A DNA stretch of 44,561 nucleotides from CAZYCC01 sp964645985 (GCA_964645985.1 CAZYCC010000005.1:1-44561), one strand, 5' to 3'. Positions 16,327 to 24,168 are shown, counted from the stretch's first letter. The notes: generated from the letters alone by a model not told the origin. Numbers and translations: made by a program.

Positions 16327-16363
16327 AAAATCATCACCGCCTCAGGGAATCATCCGAGCGCGC

Positions 16364-16463
16364 NNNNNNNNNNNNNNNNNNNNNNNNNNNNNNNNNNNNN
16401 NNNNNNNNNNNNNNNNNNNNNNNNNNNNNNNNNNNNNNNNNNNNNNNNNNNNNNNNNNNNNNN
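16364..16463. other. Assembly gap of 100 N
   Basis: Exactly 100 undefined bases, the conventional placeholder for a scaffold join of unknown length. The promoter of the CBS-domain gene and any small gene between it and the peptidase gene could be hidden here. Synteny across this point rests on scaffolding. Confidence 0.95.
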
Positions 16464-16513
16464 CGCGCTCTGCGCGCCGCGCGCCACTTACCTCGCCCCC
16501 GCGACAAGGGGCC

Positions 16514-16642
16514 GCCCCCGCGCCCCTCTAACCTTTGTTGTTTTGCTCCCACGCACGCCCCGCGCCGCGCGCCGCGCGCCGTGCCACACCCGCGCCCCGC
16601 GAATAGGAGTAGCCCCCGCGCCCCTCTAACCTTTGTTGTTTT
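16514..16642 (-). repeat. Perfect 31-bp direct repeat downstream of the peptidase gene
   Basis: Positions 16514-16544 and 16612-16642 are identical over 31 bp, 98 bp apart, beginning GCCCCCGCGCCCC and ending TTTGTTGTTTT. A shortened version of the last part overlaps the stop codon of the S26-like gene (16658-16675). Read on the minus strand, the block looks like serial duplication of the gene's 3' end. It also borders the N gap, where repeats may have broken the assembly. Confidence 0.7.
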
Positions 16643-16661
16643 CGCCCCCCGTGCCGCGCGC

Positions 16662-17285
16662 TTACTTTTGTTTTCGCCGCAGAGAGGCCGCAGCGGCGTG
16701 GGCCGCCGCGCGCACGCGAAGGAACAGCGCCCGCGCGAGAGCTTTTGCCCGCGCGGGAGCGCTTCCCGCGTCAAGGCGGCGATCGCCGCGGATGACCGCC
16801 GTGACGACCCCGCGCACGCGCGCGGGGGATACGCCCCGCTCGAGCGCCGTTTGCGCGTCTCCGCAAAGAACGAGCGTGCCATCGCGCGCGATTTTGACGA
16901 GGCGGTGCAGCGCGAGACCCTCGCCCGCTGCCTCACTCTCTCCCCCTCGCGCGGGTTCGCCCTCTCCCCCTCGCGCGGGGGGGAGTTCGCCCGCACCCGC
17001 GCCGCCGCGCAAGGCACTCGCGCCCCTATCGGGGTGCGAGTAGAGCAGAATGTCGCCGACGCGCGGGGGGGTGAGGGTGGGGGAGGAGAGCTCAACGAGA
17101 TCGCGCCCCTCGGCGAGGGTGGGGAGCATGGATCTCCCGCGCGGCGCGAAGGTGAAGCGCCCGCCCGCGGCGAAGACCTCCTCTATAAGCAAGAGCATCT
17201 CCCCGCGCGAGAGCTCTCGGCGCGGCAGACTCGAAATGTCCCCCGCCCCGGCGCGCTCCGCCCTACTCCTCAAGGAGCGAGGCAT
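16662..17285 (-). CDS. S24/S26-like serine peptidase of the PqqD cluster
   Basis: A 207-residue protein. The GRSMLPTL motif supplies the likely nucleophile Ser52. VGDILLYSHP follows, and ALHRLVKI supplies His127 where SipW/Sec11-like signal peptidases have His as general base; LVLCGDAQ then matches the GD motif. An inserted Gly/Glu/Arg-rich loop (about 86-122) is encoded by a short tandem repeat and separates the two active-site motifs. No membrane segment is visible, unlike true signal peptidases. The start overlaps the end of the PqqD-like gene by 23 bp, so translation may be coupled; Met30 is an alternative start. Such peptidases recur beside PqqD-like and HPr-kinase-like genes in Clostridia, where precursor cleavage is suspected but not shown. 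Confidence 0.8.
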   Translation of the reverse strand: MPRSLRSRAERAGAGDISSLPRRELSRGEMLLLIEEVFAAGGRFTFAPRGRSMLPTLAEGRDLVELSSPTLTPPRVGDILLYSHPDRGASALRGGAGAGELPPARGGEGEPARGGESEAAGEGLALHRLVKIARDGTLVLCGDAQTALERGVSPARVRGVVTAVIRGDRRLDAGSAPARAKALARALFLRVRAAAHAAAASLRRKQK

Positions 17286-17532
17286 CGCGCATTTTCGAGA
17301 GGAAAGCGTCGGTGTCCGCCTCGGCGACCTCGCGCGTCACCTCGTACTCATTAAGGAGAGCGTCAACGAGGTCCTCGCGCTCGCAGCCCTCGCGCAGGCG
17401 CTCAATGAGTGTGCAGCCGGTCTCGTTGACCGTCACCATACCGGGAAAGGATCGCGCGCGCTCGCCCACCGGCACAATGGCGCCGCTGTCCTTCAGTCTC
17501 TTATAAATAAAATCGCTTGAAAATTTGAGCAT
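17263..17532 (-). CDS. PqqD-like (RRE-type) protein
   Basis: An 89-residue protein with the PqqD fold pattern: an N-terminal beta segment ending in an IVPVGER-like stretch, then VTVNETGCTLIERLREG (the conserved N-E-T-G-x-x-I-W/L-x-x-L motif), a helix, and a C-terminal segment VAEADTDAFLSKMRDASLLEE typical of the family's winged-helix end. In RiPP pathways this domain is the recognition element that binds the leader of a precursor peptide and presents it to a modifying enzyme. It lies 12 bp after the kinase-like gene and overlaps the peptidase gene. Family call strong; client is inferred (see the 62-residue peptide at 22082). Confidence 0.85.
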   Translation of the reverse strand: MLKFSSDFIYKRLKDSGAIVPVGERARSFPGMVTVNETGCTLIERLREGCEREDLVDALLNEYEVTREVAEADTDAFLSKMRDASLLEE

Positions 17533-17544
17533 AGCGGTTGCCCC

Positions 17545-18273
17545 TTAGGAAGGGAGCGGCGAGGGGAAGGCGCGCCCGGTCATCGCCTCGTAGGATAGGC
17601 GCGCCGCCGCGGGAGAGGGGGAGATAACGAGCTGCCAGAGCGGCACGCGCGCGCACACCTCGGTGAGAATGTCGAGCATTCTCGCGGCGTCGGAGGCCGT
17701 GAGGAAGCGCACGGTTTCGCGGTAAAGGCCGGGCAGCGCCTCTCGCGGGGAGAGGGGGGTAATGCGGTCGCGCTCGCCGGGGGCGGCGCGACGCAGCAGC
17801 GCAATGCCTCCCACCGGCAAATTGAGCGGCGCGTTGAGAGGCGATCGCCCGGAAAAGGGCGTGCCGCAGGCGAGAACCTGCCCCTCCACGAGCCGCAGCG
17901 CGGGCTGATCGTCGTTGAGAATAACGGCGTCCGGGAGAGCCGCCGCCCACGCCGCCGTGTGGGTCGATTTGCCGGTGCCGGGGGGCGCGGAGAAGAGGTA
18001 CGCCCTCCCCCCCGTGCCGACGCAGGAGCTGTGCAGCATCATGCCGCCGTAGCGCAGCAGCCGCCGGTAGAATATCGCCCCGGCGTTGCCGTACTCCGCG
18101 CGGTCGCCCTCCATGTCATCCGGCCGCAGGTCCGGGGGCGGGGGCGGCAGCGTCGCGTCAATGTCGACGGGCGCGCAGCTCTCCGGCGGCAGAGCGTAGG
18201 GCGCCGCGCGGGTGCGCAGGGTGGGGTAGAGCGGGTTGAGCGCCACGGTGAGCGCCGCTATCTTATATCGCAT
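17545..18273 (-). CDS. HPr kinase / PEP-carboxykinase-like protein of the PqqD cluster
   Basis: A 242-residue protein. Walker A PPGTGKST is at 97-104 and follows a beta strand AYLFSA. Next come LNDDQPALR, with the acidic pair typical of HprK/PEPCK-like P-loop proteins, and CGTPFSGRSPLN, then PVGGIALLRRA. Homologues in lasso-peptide clusters (ThcoK type) phosphorylate a serine of the precursor; others are uncharacterised. The open frame could start at GTG 18300, but that lies upstream of the -10 element (18280-18285). The ATG at 18273 sits exactly where transcription should start, so the mRNA is predicted to be leaderless. It is the first gene of a three-gene operon with the PqqD-like and S26-like genes. 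Confidence 0.85.
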   Translation of the reverse strand: MRYKIAALTVALNPLYPTLRTRAAPYALPPESCAPVDIDATLPPPPPDLRPDDMEGDRAEYGNAGAIFYRRLLRYGGMMLHSSCVGTGGRAYLFSAPPGTGKSTHTAAWAAALPDAVILNDDQPALRLVEGQVLACGTPFSGRSPLNAPLNLPVGGIALLRRAAPGERDRITPLSPREALPGLYRETVRFLTASDAARMLDILTEVCARVPLWQLVISPSPAAARLSYEAMTGRAFPSPLPS

Positions 18274-18279
18274 AGCCAC

Positions 18280-18308
18280 AATATAGCAGAAAACCCCCAC
18301 GCTGTCAA
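18280..18308 (-). promoter_or_regulatory. Promoter of the kinase-PqqD-peptidase operon, giving a leaderless mRNA
   Basis: On the minus strand TTGACA (18308-18303) and TATATT (18285-18280) are separated by 17 bp. Only 6 nt separate the -10 element from the ATG at 18273, so the transcript should start at or within 1-2 nt of the A of the start codon. Confidence 0.85.
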
Positions 18309-18358
18309 GCCGCGCGCGCCGCCCTCCCCCGCGCGCGAAAAAATTTCGCCCTCCCCTC

Positions 18359-18387
18359 TTTACAAAGCGCGAAAGTTGTGCTATAGT
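18359..18387 (+). promoter_or_regulatory. Promoter of the large repeat protein gene
   Basis: TTTACA (18359-18364) and TATAGT (18382-18387) are 17 bp apart, divergent from the kinase operon promoter 50 bp away. The leader of about 80 nt contains a CCCC-ATAA-GGGG hairpin (18398-18409), a second GC-rich dyad, and AAAGGAG before the ATG at 18474. Confidence 0.8.
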
Positions 18388-18473
18388 GATGGTGAATCCC
18401 CATAAGGGGGCGTGTTCCCGCAGGGGCGCTCTCCCGCGGGGGCAACTTCTCTTCTTTTTCGAAAGGAGCCGTT

Positions 18474-21400
18474 ATGAAACAGGGAAAAATTAAGGGAAGC
18501 CCGCGCAGCGCCCTCACCCGCGCCCTCGCGACCCTCCTCGCGCTCGTCATGGTCGCCGCGGCAGTGCCCGCCGTGGAAGTATTTGGGGCTATTTCTGACA
18601 TTACGAGCATTAAGTTTGAGAATGTATCGGCGGATCTCGACTATGTTTTAACGGGAAATTTCAACGATGTTTCTGCTACGTCATTATTTATGCTACATCA
18701 GTTGGAAGAAACTACTCTTTCTGCAGGAAAAAATACTGATTTGGCGGTTGCTTTTACAGGAAACGAGGATGATTTAACTGCAACTGTTTCAGGTACTTTC
18801 TCAAGTTCGTTTTTTGTCGTTGCAATAGCGAATACAGATAATATTGCGCAATGGACTCTTGACGATTCAGATTCAGAACCTAAAACTGTAGATGCAACTT
18901 ATACCAACAGCAAACAGGCTTATTTTACTTTCATGTCCACTCTTGCAACTGATTTAAGCGGCGAGGTCACTGTTTCTCCCGTTGAGCCTCCTGTAACGCA
19001 TACTGTCTCTTGGACAGCTCCGAGTACTGCTTTGGTTTTGAATAAAGAAGGAAATGATGTACTTGATTCTCCGCAAACAGTAGTTGACAAAGGCCATTTT
19101 GAATTTCAAGTTAAATCGCTGGAAGAAGGTTTAACGCCGGTCGTTTATCAAAGAACAGGAGTAGAAGCGAAAGTTTTAACGGCAATCGAGGGAGTTTATA
19201 CAATCAACGAAATAGTCGGAGACGTAAATTTGATTATTGACTTAAAGGACGCTCTCTCGGTCACCTACCCGGATTCCCCCGCGTACACGATAACGGCAGC
19301 GAAGAGCGATGGAGAGCCGCCGCACACCGTTTCTTATAATGATGATTTAGTTTTCAAAATTAAGGCAAAACCGGGATATAAGATTAGCGCAGTGAAGGTA
19401 CGCGGAACAAGCAAAGATCTCCTCGAAAAAGAACTCGACGGCGACGATCCGACGGAAGCCAACAATTCTGAAGAGATCACGGTTGAGAACGTCATCTCGA
19501 ATGTCACAATCGATGTAACCATCAGTGCGGTAAAAATTACCGAACCGTCGGAAAAACTAGGATATACATTATCATTTGATCCGCTGCTTACCGACGGCTG
19601 GGCTTCTTACAATACACCGCTCAAAATTACGGTAACCCCGAGCACCGAATACTCACAGTCTGTACCCACGATTATTATAGACGATATTTCTTACATTCCC
19701 GAAAGGGATGTAACGAATGGCTACTCAAAAACCATCACCCCGACCGCACCGACAAGCATCCGCGTAGAGGGAATCGGGAAGAACACATATACCATCACAT
19801 ACCCGGAAAGCACAGAGAAATATACCATCATTCCCGGACCAAACGAGGTGGAATATAACGGAAGTGTTAAAATAACTCTTAAATTGAATGAAGGCTATTA
19901 TTTTACTAGCACAAGTCAGCTTTTCGAAGTAAAAAAAGGTGCGAGCAGTAGTATTGAACATTCACCTGATGAAGCAGGTGACGGTACCTACACTTTAACG
20001 ATTCCAAATATAACAACAAATGTTACAATTACGATAAACGAAAGCGGCAGCGGTCTTAAGCTAAAAACGCTCACTGTAGAAAAAGTTACTACAAGCGAAC
20101 TCTTCGATATTGATTTTGTTGACCCCAAAGAAGAAAACGATGGTTTCTCTGTCAATTGGGGAACAACCATTTCTTTTACAGTTCGACCGCACGAAGGCGT
20201 AAATATCGGATCAATCAGCTTTAAAGTGGGCTCCGGAACAGAACAGCCGGTAGAAAAAACCGATCCTGCGGCGAACGGAACGATTACTTGCACCATTCCA
20301 GGAAGTAAAGTTGTTTTTCCCGGTACGAATACTTCTGCTAACCTTGTAATTACTGTTGTGGCTACCCGCCGTTCCTACACCGTTACATGGACGGGCGCGG
20401 ACGGCGTGGATGTGGAGGTGAAATCCGGGCCGGAAAGTGGCACGCCCGTCGTGAGCGGTGTTACGAAAATTGAACACGGCACGAAAGTTACCGTAACGCT
20501 CAAGGCGCAAGAAAGACGCGACGCGGCGAACCTCGGCGCGCAATTCTCGGGACAGGTGCCCGACGAACCCAATGATGAAAGAACTGGTCTAGGCAAAATT
20601 ACCTATACTTTCGATTCACTTACCAATTACCTTTCCTTCACGGTAACCTCGCTGCCGCTGAAAACCTTCACCATCACAGGCGCGACAGACGGGACGGGGT
20701 ACACCATTCAAACAAGTGACCCGACGACCGTGAATTACGGCGGTAGCTTCTCCTTTACTCTCACGCTCAAGGAAGGGTATACGCTGAGCGACAACAACAC
20801 GCTCAAAGCGGAGGAGGATAACAAAACGCCTGTTGTCTCGCTCGGTGAGCCGAAGAATGCCGAACTTGCGGCGACGGTCACCGAAGAAGGAAAATCCGCA
20901 CAGTACACGCTGACGGGAATAAAGGGGAACATAACAATTACGGTCGGGGGGATTGAAACAATCAAGTTTAAAGTTACTCTGGACAAAGGATCAGAAGGCG
21001 GTTGCGAGGTATCCGAACCGTCAGATTGGACGGACGAAAAAGAGATTGAATACGGAAAGCCGATTACATTAACGATTACGCCAACCAATGGCTATCGAAT
21101 CGATGGGGTAACATTTGAGGACAGCGCAACGCATGTAATAACCACAGCTTCGCAAAGCCCGTCTGACAAATCCATGTACACAATTGCAAACATAACCGGC
21201 AATGGTACAATACATATCACTTGCTCTACGATCAAATTGCACGTTAAGCTCGAATGCCCGCCGGTAAAATATGGTGACTTGGACTTCACATTTAACGATC
21301 TAAATGCTGAATTTGATCTTGATGTAAAAACTGAAACTCCTACTATAGGCGAATGGGAAAGTAGTACTCTTACTTATNNNNNNNNNNTATACTCCTCCTT

Positions 21401-22038
21401 CAGTTGAAAAATCGGGATTTAACGCGACCGGAGGTGGCTGGCTAAGTGAGGGACGCGGCGGAAAAGTCGATTCGGTAAAAATAGAAGGACCCGACGACAA
21501 GACTGTCATTTTGGTTTGCACCTACACTTGCAATGAAAGCGCAAACCCGGGCGCAAACGAACAAGGCGACCACTGCCCGTTCTTCGGGACAGTCATGGAT
21601 GACGGTGAAGCTACCCCAAGCGGTGACGATAAGACAATGGCTTATTTTGGAAGCAGCCTCAGTTGGACGGGCGGGGATGAACTCCCGGACGACATCATGA
21701 CTGTTCTCGATGACAACATTCAAATTACCGCTGCCGGAATGCTTTATTCGGACAATCTAGAACGGTTTAGTGATAGTAATTATGAGAAATTAAAGGAAAG
21801 TATCAAGGATTTAAGAGAAACCGGTTGGCTAGGCAAAGCAAAAGATAGTATATATGCCTATTACTATAGCGGCGATGAACTTGCGGAATCAGAGTTTGGC
21901 GTTGGCGATAACTTCTCCATTCGTATGCACTGCAATAGTGGAGAACGCTGGGGTGTTTGCTGGTTCAGAGTGAACGTCGGAAGCGAAGATCTCGTTCTAT
22001 TTGGAACTGTGCAGCACTTCAAATTCGGGGCTACATAG
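18474..22038 (+). CDS. Large secreted repeat protein, AT-rich, interrupted by a 10-N gap
   Basis: About 1,188 codons. The frame before the gap (to 21377) and the open frame after it (21388-22038) differ by one base, so the 10 N is not the true gap length; I treat both as one gene. Residues 1-39 are a signal peptide with host-like GC. From about 18590 the DNA turns AT-rich. The mature protein is built of seven or eight divergent 75-100 residue beta-rich repeats with the pattern YTIxxP...VxYGGSFxFTLTLKEGYxxS...YTLTxIxxNITITV, resembling divergent InlB B-repeats (Flg_new_2-like). Approximate starts are 18990, 19255, 19555, 19780, 20060, 20365, 20670 and 20960. The C-terminal 215 residues are different, with several Cys, and end without LPXTG, dockerin or membrane anchor. 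AAAGGAG supports the start. Probably a surface or secreted adhesin-like protein; function unknown. Confidence 0.8.
21378..21387. other. Assembly gap of 10 N inside the repeat protein gene
   Basis: Ten undefined bases interrupt the coding sequence. Keeping the reading frame needs a gap length other than 10, so the size is an estimate. The surrounding repeats probably caused the break, and repeat units may be missing. Confidence 0.95.
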
Positions 22039-22081
22039 TGAATGAAAGCGCTTCCGCATAACACACCCACGAGGTGAAGTG

Positions 22082-22270
22082 ATGAAAAAGCAATACATAG
22101 CTCCGCAGCTCGAACGCATCGTCTTTGAATCAGAGGAAAAAACGATGAAAGATTTTTTTCGCTCGGAGAAAGACCAATACGAAATCAATAAACCCCTTCC
22201 CGGCGATCCTTCTTCTCCTGCGCAGTCGTGGGTGACCGATTTGCCGCGGGGGTATTTGGACGGGGAGTAG
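22082..22270 (+). CDS. 62-residue precursor-like peptide
   Basis: A small protein beginning MKKQYIAPQLERIVFESEE and ending RGYLDGE. It is not recognised by function. The N-terminal K-K-x-Y-x-x-P-x-L-E pattern followed by an acidic stretch is one I associate with small Clostridial proteins near PqqD-like, HPr-kinase-like and S26-like genes. The N-terminal half is charged (leader-like). Residues 36-62 are rich in Pro, Gly and Ser with one Trp, and there is no Cys. GAGGTGA 4 nt upstream selects the ATG at 22082 over a GTG at 22079. It lies 43 bp after the large repeat protein, in the same AT-richer composition, and is probably cotranscribed with it. A substrate role for the kinase/PqqD/peptidase operon across the divergent promoters is inference. 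Confidence 0.7.
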   Translation: MKKQYIAPQLERIVFESEEKTMKDFFRSEKDQYEINKPLPGDPSSPAQSWVTDLPRGYLDGE

Positions 22271-22323
22271 AGTGTGGCGCCTCCCCGCCCGCGTGCGCGG
22301 GGGGGGTGGCGGGGGAGGGGGCA

Positions 22324-22350
22324 GGGGGTGAGAAAAAATTTTCTCCCCCC
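22324..22350 (+). terminator. Terminator after the peptide gene
   Basis: GGGGG, a bulged T and GAGAAAA pair with TTTTCTC and CCCCC around an AA turn. It ends 3 bp before the -35 element of the tRNA promoter, which separates the peptide transcript from the tRNA unit. An upstream GC-rich dyad (about 22283-22316) may add to it. Confidence 0.65.
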
Positions 22351-22352
22351 TC

Positions 22353-22381
22353 TTGCATTTCGCGCGCGGCTATGGTATACT
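22353..22381 (+). promoter_or_regulatory. Promoter of the tRNA-Leu/tRNA-Ala unit
   Basis: TTGCAT (22353-22358) and TATACT (22376-22381) are separated by 17 bp. The start site near 22388 is only a few bases before tRNA-Leu. Confidence 0.85.
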
Positions 22382-22389
22382 TGCCTCGC

Positions 22390-22476
22390 GCCGGTATGAC
22401 GGAACTGGCAGACGTGCCGGACTCAAAATCCGGTGGTGGCGACACCGTGAGGGTTCAAATCCCTCTACCGGCACCA
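22390..22476 (+). tRNA. tRNA-Leu (anticodon CAA)
   Basis: 87 nt including an encoded CCA. Acceptor GCCGGTA pairs with TACCGGC. The anticodon stem CCGGA/TCCGG holds the loop CTCAAAA with anticodon CAA. A long variable arm (TGGTGGCGACACCG) marks a class II tRNA, and the T arm has GGTTCAAATCC. Confidence 0.95.
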
Positions 22477-22493
22477 TCCGCCGGGCGCGCGAC

Positions 22494-22569
22494 GGGGCAT
22501 TGGCGCAGCTGGGAGCGCACAACACTGGCAGTGTTGGGGTCAGGGGTTCGAGTCCCCTATGCTCCACCA
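22494..22569 (+). tRNA. tRNA-Ala (anticodon GGC)
   Basis: 76 nt with encoded CCA. Acceptor GGGGCAT pairs with ATGCTCC, including the G3-U70 wobble that identifies alanine tRNAs. The anticodon loop CTGGCAG gives GGC. The T arm is GGGGTTCGAGTCCCC. It lies 17 bp after tRNA-Leu and is cotranscribed with it. Confidence 0.96.
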
Positions 22570-22598
22570 ACCCGCACCCCCCGTGGGGTGCGGGTTTT
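22570..22598 (+). terminator. Terminator of the tRNA unit
   Basis: CCCGCACCCC and GGGGTGCGGG form a 10-bp stem with a short loop, followed by T4, immediately after the tRNA-Ala CCA. Confidence 0.88.
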
Positions 22599-22639
22599 CC
22601 CTTTTCTTTCCCCAAAATAACCATTTGGAAGGAGAATCG

Positions 22640-23383
22640 ATGGCAAGCCGCCTGTACAAACTCTCCCTTCTCGCGCTCGGCGCGGTTACCGCGGTCCTGC
22701 TCGGCATGACCATCGCTCACGCCACGCGCGAGGATGTCTTCGCGGGCCCCCTCACCGTCGTTTTGCTCGTCTGCGTCTGCCTGCTAACCGCGCTCTGCCT
22801 CTGCCTTGAACAGCCACGGGGCGGGCGGGTCTACAAAGTGGGGTTTTATCTTCTGCACGGCGGGGTGGTGCTGCTGCTCGTCGGGTTCCTGCTCTCGCAC
22901 TTCCTTGCGGCCTCCTACAATGTCGCCCTGCCGGTGGGCGGCGCGTCCTACACCGAGGTGCAGGGCGAGGACGGGGTGGTGCCGCTCGGCTTCTCCCTTT
23001 CGGTGACAAACGCCGTCACCGAGTATTACGAGGACGAAAACGGCAACCCCACCGAGAACCCCCGCCACTACGAGGCGACCCTCTCGGTGGACGATGGCAG
23101 CGGCGCGCGGGAGCTGTCTCTCACCGTCAACCATCCTCTGCGCGTGCGCGGCAACAAGAATTACAAAATCTACCTCATGTCCTTCGGCTCCGACCCCGCG
23201 ACCGGCCGAAACGCCGCGTATCTTCTTCTAAAGAGCGACCCCGCCGAGTTCCCCATCCTCGCGGGGATCGTGGTGCTGCTCGCGGGGACGGTGCTCTGCT
23301 GCCTCATCGCGCCGATTTTCTCGCGCGGAGGAGATTTGCCCGAGGCGTCCGGTAAATCCGGCAAGAAGGGAGGGCGCAAATGA
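22640..23383 (+). CDS. ResB-like cytochrome c biogenesis protein (short form)
   Basis: A 247-residue membrane protein. Three N-terminal hydrophobic segments (about 9-28, 38-55, 70-92) are followed by an extracytoplasmic domain (YTEVQGEDGVVPLGFSLSVTNAVTEYYED, cut here) with the PRHYEATLSV and GNKNYKIYLMSFG patterns of ResB, and a last membrane segment near 212-234. ResB/CcsB with CcsA/ResC forms the System II haem delivery and ligation complex. It is about half the length of B. subtilis ResB, which matches the short ResB-like proteins of anaerobes. AAGGAG 5 nt before the ATG at 22640 decides the start over an upstream frame that runs into tRNA-Ala. It overlaps the next gene by 4 bp (ATGA). Confidence 0.78.
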   Translation: MASRLYKLSLLALGAVTAVLLGMTIAHATREDVFAGPLTVVLLVCVCLLTALCLCLEQPRGGRVYKVGFYLLHGGVVLLLVGFLLSHFLAASYNVALPVGGASYTEVQGEDGVVPLGFSLSVTNAVTEYYEDENGNPTENPRHYEATLSVDDGSGARELSLTVNHPLRVRGNKNYKIYLMSFGSDPATGRNAAYLLLKSDPAEFPILAGIVVLLAGTVLCCLIAPIFSRGGDLPEASGKSGKKGGRK

Positions 23384-24168
23384 ACGCTACCGTCCTTCTC
23401 GCAGTGATGATTGGCGCCGCCGCGTTCTACTACGCCGCCTTCATCGCCTATCTTGTCAAGGGGAAAAAAGGCGGGCGCGGGGCGCTGCCGATGGCGCTCT
23501 GGTGCGGCGGCGCCGCGCTCAACCTCGCCGTCGTCCTGAACAACTACTTCGCGAACGGGTATGTCCCATTCGTGTCGATGTTTCAGGTGCTGACCTTCCT
23601 CGCGCTGACCTTCCTGCCGGTCTACTTCTTCCTCACCTATCTCTGCCGCTGCCGCGGGTGCGGGCCGTATTTCACCCTCGCCTCCGCCATCGTGATGACA
23701 GGCCCGGTCTTTATGCGAGAGGGCTCGGTCTGGACCTTCCCGCCCGCCCTGCAGTCCCCCTGGTTCGTCCCCCATATCCTCATGTATATGGTGGCGTACT
23801 CGCTCGGCACGGTGTCCTTCCTCATGGCGGTGGTCTATCTCTTCCGCCGCAGCCCCGATACCTACCGCGCGATGACTTGCTGCGAGCGCACGCTCTTCCC
23901 GTTTATGACGGCAGGAATGCTCTTCGGCGCCGTATGGGCGGATCAGATCTGGGGCGGCTTCTGGAGCTGGGACCTCAAGGAGTGCTGGTCGCTCATCACC
24001 TGGATGCTCTATATGGTCGCGCTCCATCTCGCCCGCCGCGAGAAAACGCGGCGGTGGGTGCCGCTCGTCACCGTGCTCGGCTTCGTCGCGATTATCGTCA
24101 CGATGTTCTTCGTCAGCGGCATGGTCTCTGCCGGCGGCACGACGAGCAACCACGTCTACAGCACCTAA
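23380..24168 (+). CDS. ccsA: Cytochrome c assembly protein CcsA/ResC
   Basis: A 262-residue polytopic membrane protein with about eight hydrophobic segments. The tryptophan-rich haem-handling WWD motif reads WADQIWGGFWSWDLKECWSL in the second half (near residues 187-206). Conserved His residues flank it in PWFVPHILMYM and in the C-terminal NHVYS. This protein conducts and ligates haem to apocytochrome c in System II. The start ATG overlaps the ResB-like stop codon, so the pair is translationally coupled. No cytochrome c gene (CxxCH) or thioredoxin-like ResA lies in the window. Confidence 0.9.
   Translation: MNATVLLAVMIGAAAFYYAAFIAYLVKGKKGGRGALPMALWCGGAALNLAVVLNNYFANGYVPFVSMFQVLTFLALTFLPVYFFLTYLCRCRGCGPYFTLASAIVMTGPVFMREGSVWTFPPALQSPWFVPHILMYMVAYSLGTVSFLMAVVYLFRRSPDTYRAMTCCERTLFPFMTAGMLFGAVWADQIWGGFWSWDLKECWSLITWMLYMVALHLARREKTRRWVPLVTVLGFVAIIVTMFFVSGMVSAGGTTSNHVYST

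Noticed and set aside
18474..22476. Integrated genomic island at tRNA-Leu
   Set aside because: The AT-rich genes lie next to tRNAs, but I see no integrase, no repeat of the tRNA 3' end, and the flanking operon has host-like composition.
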